Source: Bradyrhizobium sp. 186
GTDB lineage: Bacteria > Pseudomonadota > Alphaproteobacteria > Rhizobiales > Xanthobacteraceae
DNA length: 64,000 bases
Direction: 5' to 3'
Assembly: GCF_023101685.1 (NCBI RefSeq)
Contig: NZ_CP082164.1
Coordinates: forward strand, 5,146,001 to 5,210,000
A program made the translations under genes and the position numbers. Below, piece by piece: positions 8,320-18,015 of this stretch. Numbering within the stretch: position 1 is the first letter of the stretch; each line of letters begins with the position of its first letter. Under the pieces are notes generated by a model. That model was not told the DNA's origin and ran no database searches. It saw only the letters and a list, made by a program, of their open reading frames with translations.

Positions 8320-9924
8320 ATGCCACTCCATTCCAGCATCGATCCGTCGTCTTCAGATTTCGCGCGCAACTCGGACGCCATGCGGGCGCTTGTCGGCGAT
8401 CTTCGTGAGAAGCTCAGCCAGATCGCCGGCGGTGGCGGCGAGACTTCGCGCAACCGCCACACCGCGCGCGGCAAGATGCTGGCGCGCGAGCGCGTCGACC
8501 TTCTGGTCGATCCCGGCACCGCGTTCATGGAGCTGTCGCCGCTTGCGGCCTATGGCCTGTATGGCGGTGACGTGCATTCGGCGAGCGTCGTGACCGGGGT
8601 CGGGCGCATCTCGGGCCGCGAATGCGTGATCGTGGCGAACGACGCCACCATCAAGGGCGGCACCTATTACCCGATGACCGTGAAGAAGCATCTGCGCGCG
8701 CAGGACATCGCGCGGCAGAACAACCTTCCTTGCGTCTACATGGTCGATTCCGGCGGCGCCTTCCTGCCGCTCCAGGATGAGATCTTTCCGGACGAGCGGC
8801 ACTTTGGCCGCATCTTCTACAACCAGGCGCAGATGTCGTCGCAGGGCATCCCGCAGATCGCGATCGTGATGGGCTCCTGCACCGCCGGTGGCGCCTATGT
8901 GCCGGCGATGTCGGACGAGAGCATCATCGTGCGCAACCAGGGCACCATCTTCCTCGGCGGCCCACCGCTGGTGAAGGCCGCCACCGGCGAAGTCGTGAGC
9001 GCGGAGGAGCTTGGCGGTGCCGACGTGCATTCGCGCCAGTCGGGGGTGACCGATCATTACGCCCAGAACGATGCGCACGCGATCGGCATTGCCCGGCGCA
9101 TCGTCGGCACGCTGAAGCCATCGACGCGGCCGAATCTCAACATGCACAAGCCGCGCGACCCGCTGTTTGCCGCGGAAGAGATCTACGGCGTCGTGCCCGT
9201 CGACGGCAGAAAACCGTTCGACGTGCGCGACATCATCGCGCGCATCGTCGACGGCTCGGAATTCGACGAGTTCAAGAAGCTGTACGGAACGACGCTGGTC
9301 TGCGGCTTCGCCCATGTCTGGGGATTTCCGGTCGGCATTATCGCCAACAACGGCATCCTGTTCAGCGAGAGCTCGCTGAAGGGCGCGCATTTCATCGAGC
9401 TGTGCTGCCAGCGCGGCATTCCCCTGGTCTTCCTCCAGAACATCACGGGCTTCATGGTCGGCAAGAAATACGAGGCTGGCGGCATCGCGCGCGACGGTGC
9501 CAAACTGGTGACGGCGGTTGCGACCGCTTCGGTGCCGAAATTCACCGTCGTGATCGGCGGCTCCTACGGTGCCGGCAATTACGGCATGTGCGGGCGTGCC
9601 TACAGCCCGCGCTTCCTGTGGATGTGGCCGAACGCGCGCATCTCGGTGATGGGCGGCGAGCAGGCCTCGATGGTGCTGAGCCAGGTCCGGCGCGACAATA
9701 TCGAGGCCAAGGGCGATAGCTGGTCCAAGGACGAGGAAGACAAATTCCGCAGCCCGATCCGCGCGCAATATGAGAGCCAGGGCCACCCCTATTATGCGAC
9801 CGCGCGGCTGTGGGACGACGGCGTGATCGACCCGGCCGACACCCGGCTCGTGCTCGGGCTTGGTCTCTCGGCGGCGTCGAATGCGCCGACCGAACCGACG
9901 AAATTCGGCCTGTTCAGGATGTGA
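8320..9924 (+). CDS. liuB: methylcrotonyl-CoA carboxylase beta subunit (carboxyltransferase)
   Basis: A 534-residue carboxyltransferase subunit that moves the carboxyl group from biotin to 3-methylcrotonyl-CoA. It contains the two crotonase-fold halves with family motifs ([19 protein letters not shown] near residue 50, [67 protein letters not shown]). The LLDPGTAF-like start and the N-terminal extension are typical of MCC rather than propionyl-CoA carboxylase. It lies 81 bp after liuA and 4 bp before liuD, so they are translated as a unit and the products form the alpha6beta6 holoenzyme. Confidence 0.95.
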   Translation: MPLHSSIDPSSSDFARNSDAMRALVGDLREKLSQIAGGGGETSRNRHTARGKMLARERVDLLVDPGTAFMELSPLAAYGLYGGDVHSASVVTGVGRISGRECVIVANDATIKGGTYYPMTVKKHLRAQDIARQNNLPCVYMVDSGGAFLPLQDEIFPDERHFGRIFYNQAQMSSQGIPQIAIVMGSCTAGGAYVPAMSDESIIVRNQGTIFLGGPPLVKAATGEVVSAEELGGADVHSRQSGVTDHYAQNDAHAIGIARRIVGTLKPSTRPNLNMHKPRDPLFAAEEIYGVVPVDGRKPFDVRDIIARIVDGSEFDEFKKLYGTTLVCGFAHVWGFPVGIIANNGILFSESSLKGAHFIELCCQRGIPLVFLQNITGFMVGKKYEAGGIARDGAKLVTAVATASVPKFTVVIGGSYGAGNYGMCGRAYSPRFLWMWPNARISVMGGEQASMVLSQVRRDNIEAKGDSWSKDEEDKFRSPIRAQYESQGHPYYATARLWDDGVIDPADTRLVLGLGLSAASNAPTEPTKFGLFRM

Positions 9925-9928
9925 TGCG

Positions 9929-11932
9929 ATGGACCGCTCAAAGCTCTACCGGCGTTTTCGCACGCTTCTGATCGCAAATCGCGGCGAGATCGCCTGCCGC
10001 GTCATCCGCACCGCGCGCGCCATGGGCCTGCACACGGTCGCAGTCTATTCCGAGGCCGACCGCGATGCAATGCATGTCGCACTGGCCGACGAGGCAGTGC
10101 TGCTGGGGCCCGCGCGGGCCCGCGACAGCTATCTCAATGTCGAGCGGCTGATCGAGGCCGCGCGAAAGACCGGCGCGGAGGCCGTGCACCCCGGCTACGG
10201 CTTCCTGTCCGAGAATGCGGAATTCGCGCAAGCCTGTCTGGATGCGGGTCTCGTCTTCGTGGGTCCGACCGCCGAGATGATGACTGCGATGGGTTCGAAG
10301 TCGGGATCGAAGGCGCTGATGGAGAAGGCCGGCGTACCGCTGGTGCCGGGCTATCACGGCGAGGCCCAGGACGAGGCCATGCTGGCGAAGGCGGCTGACA
10401 AGGTCGGCTTCCCGGTGCTGGTCAAGGCGTCCGCCGGCGGCGGCGGTCGAGGCATGCGCATCGTGCGCACGGCGGCCGAGCTTGGGCCCGCGATCGTCAG
10501 CGCCAAGCGCGAGGCCAAGGCGGCGTTTGGCGACGATCGGATGCTGATCGAAAAATACGTCGACAATCCGCGCCACATCGAGGTGCAGGTGATCGGCGAC
10601 AGCCATGGCAATCTCTTGTCGCTGTTCGAGCGCGAATGCACGTTGCAGCGACGGCACCAGAAGGTGATCGAGGAGGCGCCGTCGCCGACGCTCAACGCCG
10701 CGCAACGCGAAACCGTCTGCGCCGCCGCGCGCAAGGCCGCGGGCGCGGTGAACTATGTCGGCGCCGGCACGATCGAATTCGTCTCCGACGGCAAGGATGT
10801 CTTCTTCATCGAGATGAATACGCGCCTCCAGGTCGAGCATCCCGTAACCGAGCTGATCACCGGCATTGATCTCGTCGAGTGGCAGCTGCGCGTCGCCTTC
10901 GGCGAGAAGCTGCCGCTCAGGCAGGACGAAATCCGGCTCAACGGCCATGCTGTCGAGGCGCGTGTCTACGCCGAAAATCCGACCAAGAATTTCATGCCGT
11001 CGGTCGGAAAGATCTCGACCTGGCGCTTGCCGGCCGAGACCGGCGGCTTGCGCGTCGATGCCGGTTATCGCGAAGGCGATAGCGTCTCGCCCTATTACGA
11101 CGCGATGCTCGCCAAGATGATCGCATGGGCGCCGACGCGGGATGTCGCGATCGAGCGGTTGAACCGTGGTCTGGAAGACTCCGACGTCCGCGGCATCGTC
11201 ACCAACATCCCGTTCCTGTCGGGGCTGGTGACGCATCCGAAGGTACGGGCCAACGCGATCGACACCGGCTTCATCGAGCGCGAGCTGGCGGCCCTGACGC
11301 CGGCCGCATCAGCGCCCGGCGAGCTCGAGCTGTGCGCCGCGGTGGCCGCGATCGTCAGCGACGAGCGAACAGCCGCACAGGCGGATGCGAATTCGCCCTG
11401 GCAGACCTTTGGCTGGATGCCGGTCGGCCGCCGCCAGCGCAGCTTTGCCTTCCGCGTCGGCCATGGGCCTGAACTGGAGGTCACGTTGAACTACGGCAGC
11501 GGACCATCGACGCTCGTGATCGACGAACGCGAGCTGGGGTTTGCGATCACGCCGCGGGACGGCGGCTTTGACCTGACGCTCGACGGCGTCAAGTCACAGG
11601 TCGCGGCCGTGATCGACGGCCATGAGCTGTATTTGCGTACACGCAACGGTCGCTTTGACCTGCACTGGGTCGACCCGTTCGGCGGCGAGACCGAGGAGCA
11701 GGCCGGCGAGGACAAGATCGCAGCACCGCTGCCGGGCACCGTCGTCGCCGTGCTGGCCGAGGAGGGCGCAAAGCTCGAGAAGGGCGCGCCGATCCTGACG
11801 CTGGAGGTGATGAAGATGGAGCAGACCCTGCGGGCGCCCTATGCCGGCGTGCTCAAGTCCATCAAATGCAAGGTCGGCGATATCGTCCAGGAAGGCGTCG
11901 AGCTGGCCGTGGTCGAACCGTCAGGCGAGTGA
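9929..11932 (+). CDS. liuD: methylcrotonyl-CoA carboxylase alpha subunit (biotin carboxylase/BCCP)
   Basis: A 667-residue biotin-dependent subunit. An N-terminal biotin carboxylase domain (LIANRGEIACRVIRTARAMG) is followed by the ATP-grasp domain (KASAGGGGRGMRIV; FIEMNTRLQVEHPVTE) and a C-terminal biotinyl domain with EVMKMEQ, where K629 is the biotin attachment site. Together with LiuB it carboxylates 3-methylcrotonyl-CoA. The ATG at 9929 lies four bases after the liuB stop; the open frame upstream overlaps liuB. The length agrees with MCC alpha chains. Confidence 0.95.
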   Translation: MDRSKLYRRFRTLLIANRGEIACRVIRTARAMGLHTVAVYSEADRDAMHVALADEAVLLGPARARDSYLNVERLIEAARKTGAEAVHPGYGFLSENAEFAQACLDAGLVFVGPTAEMMTAMGSKSGSKALMEKAGVPLVPGYHGEAQDEAMLAKAADKVGFPVLVKASAGGGGRGMRIVRTAAELGPAIVSAKREAKAAFGDDRMLIEKYVDNPRHIEVQVIGDSHGNLLSLFERECTLQRRHQKVIEEAPSPTLNAAQRETVCAAARKAAGAVNYVGAGTIEFVSDGKDVFFIEMNTRLQVEHPVTELITGIDLVEWQLRVAFGEKLPLRQDEIRLNGHAVEARVYAENPTKNFMPSVGKISTWRLPAETGGLRVDAGYREGDSVSPYYDAMLAKMIAWAPTRDVAIERLNRGLEDSDVRGIVTNIPFLSGLVTHPKVRANAIDTGFIERELAALTPAASAPGELELCAAVAAIVSDERTAAQADANSPWQTFGWMPVGRRQRSFAFRVGHGPELEVTLNYGSGPSTLVIDERELGFAITPRDGGFDLTLDGVKSQVAAVIDGHELYLRTRNGRFDLHWVDPFGGETEEQAGEDKIAAPLPGTVVAVLAEEGAKLEKGAPILTLEVMKMEQTLRAPYAGVLKSIKCKVGDIVQEGVELAVVEPSGE

Positions 11933-11939
11933 GGGTGGC

Positions 11940-12851
11940 ATGAGCGACCAGCTTCGCATCATCGAAATGGGGCCGCGCGACGGCCTCCAGAACGAGAAGA
12001 CCCCCGTCAGCGTCGAGGCTCGCATTGCCTTCGTCGAGGCGCTGGTCGCAGCAGGCCTGACCACCGTCGAGGTCGGCGCCTTCGTCTCACCCAAGGCGAT
12101 GCCGCAGATGGCGAGCTCGGATGCCGTGTTGCGCGGCGTGAGCCATGTGGAGGGCGCTGAATTTCACGTACTGGTGCCGAACGAGAAGGGCTATGACGCC
12201 GCACGCGCGGCGGGCGCCGAGGTCGTCTCCGTGTTCGCGGCGGCGTCCGAGGGCTTTTCGGGCGCCAATATCAATTGCACGGTCGCGGAATCCATCGAAC
12301 GGTTCAAGCCGGTGCTGGCGCGCGCCAAGGCGGACGGCGTCCGGGTCCGCGGCTATATCTCCTGCGTGCTGGGCTGTCCGTTCGACGGCGAGATCAAGCC
12401 CAAGGCGGTGGCCGATCTCGCCAGGACGCTGTGGGATCTCGGCTGCTACGAAATCTCGCTCGGCGACACCATCGGGGTCGGCACGCCCACCAAGGCGAAG
12501 GAAATGCTGCGCGCCGTCAGCGCCAACATTCCCGCCGCCCATCTTGCGATGCACTTCCACGACACCTACGGCCAGGCGCTCGCCAATCTCTATGCCGGCA
12601 TGGAGGAGGGCGTCCGCGTCATCGATGCCGCCGCAGGTGGTCTCGGCGGCTGTCCCTACGCCCCCGGTGCGACCGGCAATGTCGCCACCGAGGACGTCGT
12701 CTACATGCTCGAGGGCATGGGGATCAGGACCGGCGTCGACATGGAGAAGCTGCTGGGGGCGACCAACGAGATCAGCCGCCTGCTGGGCCGCCCGCCGGCA
12801 AGCCGCGTGGCGTCCGCGTTGAACGCCAAGCGGAAGCGGGCGGCGACGTAA
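11940..12851 (+). CDS. liuE: hydroxymethylglutaryl-CoA lyase
   Basis: A 303-residue HMG-CoA lyase of the DRE-TIM metallolyase superfamily, which cleaves HMG-CoA into acetoacetate and acetyl-CoA. Motifs are EMGPRDGLQNE near the N-terminus (metal and acid residues), CVLGCPFDGEI, SLGDTIGVGTP, MHFHDTYGQAL (metal-binding His pair) and GLGGCPYAPGATGN with the catalytic-loop Cys. It follows liuD by 7 bp. Within this operon the 3-methylglutaconyl-CoA hydratase step is not encoded. It converges on the DapA-like gene with only 5 bp between stop codons. Confidence 0.95.
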   Translation: MSDQLRIIEMGPRDGLQNEKTPVSVEARIAFVEALVAAGLTTVEVGAFVSPKAMPQMASSDAVLRGVSHVEGAEFHVLVPNEKGYDAARAAGAEVVSVFAAASEGFSGANINCTVAESIERFKPVLARAKADGVRVRGYISCVLGCPFDGEIKPKAVADLARTLWDLGCYEISLGDTIGVGTPTKAKEMLRAVSANIPAAHLAMHFHDTYGQALANLYAGMEEGVRVIDAAAGGLGGCPYAPGATGNVATEDVVYMLEGMGIRTGVDMEKLLGATNEISRLLGRPPASRVASALNAKRKRAAT

Positions 12852-12856
12852 GGCGC

Positions 12857-13783
12857 CTACGCCGCCTTCAGGCCCACATCCGGCAGGCGCGGCCGGTTCT
12901 TGAGCGCCTTGACCATCATTGCCTCGACCCCAGCCTTCTCCTGCGGCAGCAGCGCGAGGCGGGGCGGGCGGGTCAGCGCGGTGCCGCGGCCCATGATGTG
13001 CTCGCACAGCTTGATGCATTGGACGAGGTCCGGCCGCGCATCGAGATGCAGCAGCGGCATGAACCATTCGTAGAGCGGCATCGCCTCGGCATAGCGTCCC
13101 GCCTTGGCGAGGCGGAACAGCGTCTCGCCCTCGCGCGGAAAGGCGTTCGACATGCCGGACACCCAGCCCACCGCACCCATGGCGATGCTCTCGACGATGA
13201 CGTCGTCGAGCCCTGCGAACAGCACGAAACGGTCGCCAACCATGTTCCGTGTGTCGATGAAGCGCCGCGTGTCGCCCGAGGAATCCTTGAAGCAGACGAC
13301 GGTCTCGACGTCGGTGAGCGAGGCCAGGATGTCCGGCGTGACGTCGTTCTTGTAGATCGGCGGATTGTTGTAGAGCATGACCGGCAAATCCGTCGCGGTG
13401 GCAACGGCGCGGAAATGCGCGGCAGTCTCGTGCGGCTTGGACGAATAGACCAGGGCCGGCATCACCATCACGCCGTCGATGCCGATGCGGGCGGCTTCCT
13501 TCACCGTTTCGACCGCGAAGGCCGTGGTGAATTCGGCGATGCCGCATAGCACGGGCACGCGGCCGGCCGCGACCGACTTGGCCGTCTCCATGATCGCGAC
13601 TTTCTCCTTGCGCTCGAGCGAGGTGTTCTCGCCGACGGAGCCGCAGACGATCAGGCCGGACACGCCATCGCGGATCAGTCCGTCCATCACCTTCGCGGTC
13701 GCATCGATGTCGAGCGAGAGATCGTCGTGGAATTGCGTGGTCACGGCCGGGAAGACGCCTTGCCAGGAAATGCGCGGGCTCAT
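12857..13783 (-). CDS. dihydrodipicolinate synthase/N-acetylneuraminate lyase family aldolase
   Basis: A 308-residue class I aldolase of the DapA superfamily. It has the pyruvate-binding GSVGENTSL loop (GTTGE type), the Tyr-containing MLYNNPPIY segment and the Schiff-base Lys (K166 in CFKDSSGD). Sequence alone cannot separate DHDPS, keto-deoxy-sugar and 4-hydroxyproline-type aldolases. Its position upstream of a TRAP transporter operon suggests a catabolic aldolase acting on an imported organic or sugar acid rather than lysine synthesis. The ATG at 13783 has TTGGAG upstream. Confidence 0.85.
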   Translation of the reverse strand: MSPRISWQGVFPAVTTQFHDDLSLDIDATAKVMDGLIRDGVSGLIVCGSVGENTSLERKEKVAIMETAKSVAAGRVPVLCGIAEFTTAFAVETVKEAARIGIDGVMVMPALVYSSKPHETAAHFRAVATATDLPVMLYNNPPIYKNDVTPDILASLTDVETVVCFKDSSGDTRRFIDTRNMVGDRFVLFAGLDDVIVESIAMGAVGWVSGMSNAFPREGETLFRLAKAGRYAEAMPLYEWFMPLLHLDARPDLVQCIKLCEHIMGRGTALTRPPRLALLPQEKAGVEAMMVKALKNRPRLPDVGLKAA

Positions 13784-13792
13784 GGTTTTACT

Positions 13793-13831
13793 CCAAGTGA
13801 TTTTGCCAAGTGGATTTGCCAAGTGATTTTG
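13793..13831. repeat. three tandem 13-bp repeats
   Basis: CCAAGTGATTTTG, CCAAGTGGATTTG and CCAAGTGATTTTG occur head to tail immediately upstream of the DapA-like start (13783). The first unit contains part of the leader with its ribosome site on the opposite strand. Confidence 0.85.
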
Positions 13832-13882
13832 CCGGCGGATTGCTGCATCCGCCGGGTGTTGTGAGGATGATGGCGGATGGGA

Positions 13883-14866
13883 TCAGAGCGTCGCGCCGAC
13901 CTTGCGCAATTCGGCCAGGACCGGCGCCTTGGGCAGCCAGATCTTGTCGAACTCGGCAATCACCGCCTCGGTGTCGCCGGCCGGCACCTGCCGGATCGGG
14001 ATCGGCGCGTTGCGGAAGTTCTCGATCAGAGTTGGCTCGTTGGAGGCGAGCTCGTCGATCTGCGCGTCCAGTGTCGACTTCACCGTCTTGGCGATCAGTT
14101 CGCGGTCGGCAGCCGGCAGCGACTGCCAGACCCGGCCCGAGACGACCGCCGCCATCGGCATGAAGACGGCGTTCATCTGCAGGATCACCTTCGACACCTT
14201 GTCGAAGCGCTGGTTCCAGGAGAATTCGAGATCGGCTTCGAGGCCATCGACCTGGCCGTTCGCCATCGCGTCGAACACCTGCGGCGTCGGGATTGGCGTC
14301 GGAGCAGCTCCCAGCGAGGAGTAGAAATCGCGATAGACCGGGGTCGGATTGATGCGCAGCTTCATGCCGCGGATGTCGGCCAGCGTCGTCAGATCCTTGG
14401 ACGAGAACACGGCGCGCATGCCGGTGATGCCCCAGCCGAGCCCAATCGTTCCGGTCTCCTGCGGCAGCACCTCGAACAGCTTGATGGCCGTCGGATGCCG
14501 CACGAATTTCGCGACCGCAGGCGTCGAGCGGACGATGTAGGGCGCATTGATCGCGGCGATGTGCGGCACGCGCGAGCCAAGCTCTGCGGCCTGGATGAAG
14601 CCCATGTCGAGCGCACCGGATTGCAATTGCTGCATCATCGCGGGCTCATTGCCGAGCTGGCCGGAGTGGAACACGGTCACGGTCAGGCGGCCGCTGGTGG
14701 CGGCCTTGAGATCGTCGCCGAATTTGAGCGCGGCCTTGTTCCAGGAATGGCCGTTGGGCGTGATCAGGCCGAGGCGAAATTCCTTGGCCTGGGCCAGCGC
14801 CAGCGACGGGGCGAACAGCGGCACGGCTGCGCTGGCGGCGAGAAAGCGGCGACGTGAGATCGGCAT
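13883..14866 (-). CDS. dctP: TRAP transporter substrate-binding protein (system 1)
   Basis: A 327-residue periplasmic solute receptor of the DctP family. The N-terminus carries a twin-arginine type signal (MPISRRRFLAASAAVPLFAPSLALAQA), and the mature part has DctP signatures (GLITPNGHSWNKAALKF, the SGRLTV strand, FDAMANGQVDGLE with the helix contacting the ligand carboxylate). The Arg in IRGMKLRIN is the usual carboxylate-binding residue. It is the first gene transcribed before the damaged dctM/dctQ pair, so the system may have lost its permease. The substrate is unknown. Confidence 0.88.
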   Translation of the reverse strand: MPISRRRFLAASAAVPLFAPSLALAQAKEFRLGLITPNGHSWNKAALKFGDDLKAATSGRLTVTVFHSGQLGNEPAMMQQLQSGALDMGFIQAAELGSRVPHIAAINAPYIVRSTPAVAKFVRHPTAIKLFEVLPQETGTIGLGWGITGMRAVFSSKDLTTLADIRGMKLRINPTPVYRDFYSSLGAAPTPIPTPQVFDAMANGQVDGLEADLEFSWNQRFDKVSKVILQMNAVFMPMAAVVSGRVWQSLPAADRELIAKTVKSTLDAQIDELASNEPTLIENFRNAPIPIRQVPAGDTEAVIAEFDKIWLPKAPVLAELRKVGATL

Positions 14867-14888
14867 AGTCGGGCTCCTTTGGACGGGC

Positions 14889-16153
14889 CTATTTGATGAG
14901 GATCAGCGAGAGCGACGGATAAAGCGAGAGCAGCACCAGAAGGACGCAGGAGATGACGAAGAACGGCAGCGTCACCATGAACATCTTGCCGGGCTTGGCG
15001 CCGGTGACGGCGGCCGCGACGAAGAAGGAGAGCCCGACCGGCGGTGACAGCAATCCGAGCACCAGGTTGATCACCACCACCACGCCGAAATGCCGGGGAT
15101 CGATATGATAGACCTCGGTTGCAACCGGCAGCAGGATCGGCACCGTCATGATCAGGCCGGGAATGCCGTCGATCACCGTGCCGATCACCAGCAGGACCAC
15201 GTTGCAGATCAGCATGAAGCTGATCGGATCCTTGGCGGCCGATTGGATCCAGCCGGCGGTTTCCAGCGGCACCTTGCCGAAGATCAGGACCCACGAGAAC
15301 ACGGCCGCCGCGGCGACCAGGAACAGCACGATCGCTGAATAGATGGCGCTGCGCAGCATCATCTGCGGCAGCTGCGAGAACTCGAATTCCCTGGTCCAGA
15401 ACTTTCCGACCAGCGCGGCGGCGACCGCGCCGACGGCCGCGGATTCCGTTGCGTTGGCGAGGCCGCCGAGAATAGTGCCGACGATGACGATCGGGATCAG
15501 CAGGGTCGGCGACGTCCGCAGGATCGTCGCCACGCGCTGGCGCGGGGTCTGATAGTCCGCGCGCGGATAGTTGTAGATGTATCCCATCAGCGCGATGACG
15601 AGGCAAAACATCACGGTGAGGATGACGCCCGGCACGATGCCGGCGATCAGCATGTCGCTGACCGAGACCTGCGCGAGCACGCTGTAAACCACGAACATCA
15701 CCGACGGCGGGATGATCGGGCCGAGCATGCCGCCATAGGCGGTCAATCCCGCCGCAAAGGTCTTGTCGTAGCCCTTCTTCTCCATCTCCGGCACCATGAT
15801 CTGGGCCATGATGGCGACCTGCGCGGTCGCAGATCCCAGGATCGAGGAGATGAACATGTTGGCGAGGATGTTGACGTAGGCGAGCCCGCCCTTCAGCGAT
15901 CCGACGAAAGCCATCGCCATGTCGACGATGCGCCGGGTGATGCCGCGCCGTTCATGATCTCGCCGATGAGGATGAAGAGCGGAATGGCGATCAGGCCGTA
16001 GCTGTCGACGCCGCCGAACAGCTGAAGCGGATAGGACTGGAACAGCACCGGATTGCCGGATGCTGCGATGTAGACGAGGCCTGCGAGGCACAGGCAGAGC
16101 CCGATCGGCACGCCGACCAGCATGATCGCGACGAAGGCCGCCGAGGTAATCAT
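14889..16153 (-). pseudogene. dctM: TRAP transporter large permease DctM (system 1), frameshifted
   Basis: Two frames together encode one DctM protein of about 420 residues. The first frame starts at 16153 (MITSAAFVAIMLVGVPIGL) and is in register through IPLFILIGEIMNG. It then runs out of frame and stops at 15893. The second frame resumes at GITRRIVDMAMAFVG and continues to 14889 with normal TRAP large-permease features (IMAQIMVPEMEKKGYDK, GMLGPIIPPSVMFV, LLSPPVGLSFFVA). The lesion is a missing base in the GCCGCG run near 15943-15949, where an extra G restores NGGGITRR. It overlaps dctQ by the ATGA at 16153. Either a pseudogene or a sequencing error. Confidence 0.8.
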
Positions 16154-16542
16154 CAGTTGACCCCGTTGAGCTCGGAGAGCGCAAAACCCTTCGGCGGCGT
16201 GCGCGGGACCAGTTCGAGATCTTCCAGCAGGTTGGCGAGGCTGTGAACGGTCATCGACACCGCGAAGATCGGCAGCGTCAGATAGAGCATCCAGGTCGGC
16301 CAGTTCAGCGTCTGGGTGTGCTCGGTGTAGAGGAAGTTGAAGGTTTCGGCGGCGAGCTTGCGGCCGTCGAACCCGGCGCGGGCCAGTCCGATCGGGTCCA
16401 TCCAGAGCACGCAGGTGACGATCAGCGCGATGCCGAACACGACGACGAGGCCGGTCGAGATGACCTTGGCGATCTTCTGGTGCTGTGGCGAAAGACGTTC
16501 CGTCAGCATCGTCACCGCGAAGTCGAGCCGGAGTCGCGTCAT
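16153..16542 (-). pseudogene. dctQ: TRAP transporter small permease DctQ (system 1), 5' truncated
   Basis: A 129-residue remainder of DctQ. Normal DctQ proteins have about 160-190 residues and four membrane segments; only two hydrophobic segments remain here (ISTGLVVVFGIALIVTC and LYLTLPIFAVSMTVH). The first codons (RLRLDFAVTMLTERLSPQHQ) correspond to the middle of the family, just after helix 2, so about 60-70 N-terminal residues are gone. Directly upstream is a 93-bp palindromic repeat (16558-16650), then the end of the other TRAP system. Confidence 0.7.
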
Positions 16543-16557
16543 CGCGGAAGGAGAAAT

Positions 16558-16650
16558 CGTAAGGTGGGCAAAGGCGCACTTGCGCCGTGCCCACCACGTC
16601 TTTCAATGAATCCGATGGATGGTAGGCATACGCTCCTTAGCCCACCTACG
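16558..16650. repeat. palindromic repeat element at the broken dctQ 5' end
   Basis: Near-identical ends CGTAAGGTGGGC and (inverted) CGTAGGTGGGC bracket two nested dyads; the left one pairs GGTGGGCA with TGCCCACC around GGCGCA/TGCGCC. Repeats of the type GTGGGCAAAG...GTGCCCAC are widespread in Bradyrhizobium genomes (from memory). Its inner edge sits where coding similarity to DctQ begins. Confidence 0.7.
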
Positions 16651-16656
16651 CCTGCG

Positions 16657-18015
16657 TCACCTGCTGCCGTCCGGTCCCATCACCAGGTCCGGCAGCGCGG
16701 TCGAGATCCCCGGCACGAAGCACAGCAGCAGCACAGCCGCCATCATCAAGAGCACGAACGGCAGCGTGCCCCAGATCACCTCGCTTAGGGGGATATCGGG
16801 CGCGACGTTGCGGATGACGAAGATGTTGAGGCCGACCGGCGGGTGGATCAGCCCCATCTCCATCACGATCGTCATGACGACGCCGAACCAGATGATGTCG
16901 AAATTGGCGGCACGTAAGGGCGGCAGGATGATCGGCGCCGTCATCAGGATGATCGAGACCGGCGGCAGGAAGAAGCCGAGCACGACGACCATGACGAGGA
17001 TCGCGAACAGCAGGCCCCAGCGCGGCAGATGCATCGCGACGACGGATTCGGCCGCCGACTGCGAGATGTGCAGATAGCTCATTACGTAGGAATAGAGCAG
17101 CGACATGCCGATGATCATCATCAGCATGGTCGATTCCCGGATCGTCGACTTCATGATGGGCGCAAGGTCGCGCGGCCGCCACACGCTGTAGATCGCCGCG
17201 ATCAGTGCGAGCGCCAGCAGGCCGCCGAGGCCGGCGGTCTCCGACGGCGTGGCGTAGCCGCCATAGAGCGCGATCATGACGCCGGTCAGCAGCAGCACGA
17301 AGGGGATCACGCGGGGCAGCACGCCGAAGCGTTCGGCGAGCGTGTACTCGTCGCGGGCCAGGATCGCCGCTTGGGGGCCGCCGTTCTTGTAGATCGCTTC
17401 GGCTGCCGCATATTCCCGGCGGAAGCGGATCACGGCATAGGCGCCGAACAGCGAGACCAGCAACAGGCCGGGGCCGATGCCGGCGAGGAAGAGGCGGCCG
17501 AGCGATTTTTCGGCAGCGACAGCAAACAGGATCATGGTGATCGAGGGCGGCAACAAAATGCCGAGCGTGCCGCCAGCGGCGATGATTCCGGCGGCAAAGC
17601 CGCCGGAATAGCCGCGCTTGCGCATCTCGGGGATGCCGGCCGAGCCGATCGCGGAGCAGGTCGCAGGTGAGGAGCCGGCCATTGCCGCAAACAGCGCGCA
17701 GGCAAAGACGTTGGCAACGCCGAGCCCGCCAGGCACGCGATGCAGCCAGGCATGCAGTGCCGAATAGAGATCCTGCCCGGCGCGCGACTTGCCGATCGCT
17801 GCGCCCTTCAGGATGAAGAGCGGGATCGACAGCAGTGTGATCGAGGCCATCTCCTCGTAGACGTTCTGCGTCACCGTATCGAGGGAGGCGGCGGGCATGT
17901 AGATGCCCATGAACACGACCGCGACCGCGCCGAGCGCGAACGCGATCGGCATGCCCGAGAACATCACGAGCAGCGTCGCAATCCCGTAGGCGAGGCCGAT
18001 ACCGAAGACGCTCAT
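16657..18015 (-). CDS. dctM: TRAP transporter large permease DctM (system 2)
   Basis: A 452-residue intact DctM with about twelve membrane helices. Family motifs are visible (FSGMPIAFALGAVAVVF, SIPLFILKGAAIGKS, AAMAGSSPATCSAIGS, GIIAAGGTLGILLPPSITM, MGLIHPPVGLNIFVI). It imports an organic acid with the Na+ gradient together with DctQ and DctP. The ATG at 18015 overlaps the dctQ stop at 18012 (ATGA). This is the last gene of the second TRAP operon, and no terminator is obvious before the repeat at 16650. Confidence 0.9.
   Translation of the reverse strand: MSVFGIGLAYGIATLLVMFSGMPIAFALGAVAVVFMGIYMPAASLDTVTQNVYEEMASITLLSIPLFILKGAAIGKSRAGQDLYSALHAWLHRVPGGLGVANVFACALFAAMAGSSPATCSAIGSAGIPEMRKRGYSGGFAAGIIAAGGTLGILLPPSITMILFAVAAEKSLGRLFLAGIGPGLLLVSLFGAYAVIRFRREYAAAEAIYKNGGPQAAILARDEYTLAERFGVLPRVIPFVLLLTGVMIALYGGYATPSETAGLGGLLALALIAAIYSVWRPRDLAPIMKSTIRESTMLMMIIGMSLLYSYVMSYLHISQSAAESVVAMHLPRWGLLFAILVMVVVLGFFLPPVSIILMTAPIILPPLRAANFDIIWFGVVMTIVMEMGLIHPPVGLNIFVIRNVAPDIPLSEVIWGTLPFVLLMMAAVLLLCFVPGISTALPDLVMGPDGSR

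Noticed and set aside
8353..9786. A 477-codon minus-strand frame under liuB
   Set aside because: It mirrors the codon pattern of liuB and has no family feature.
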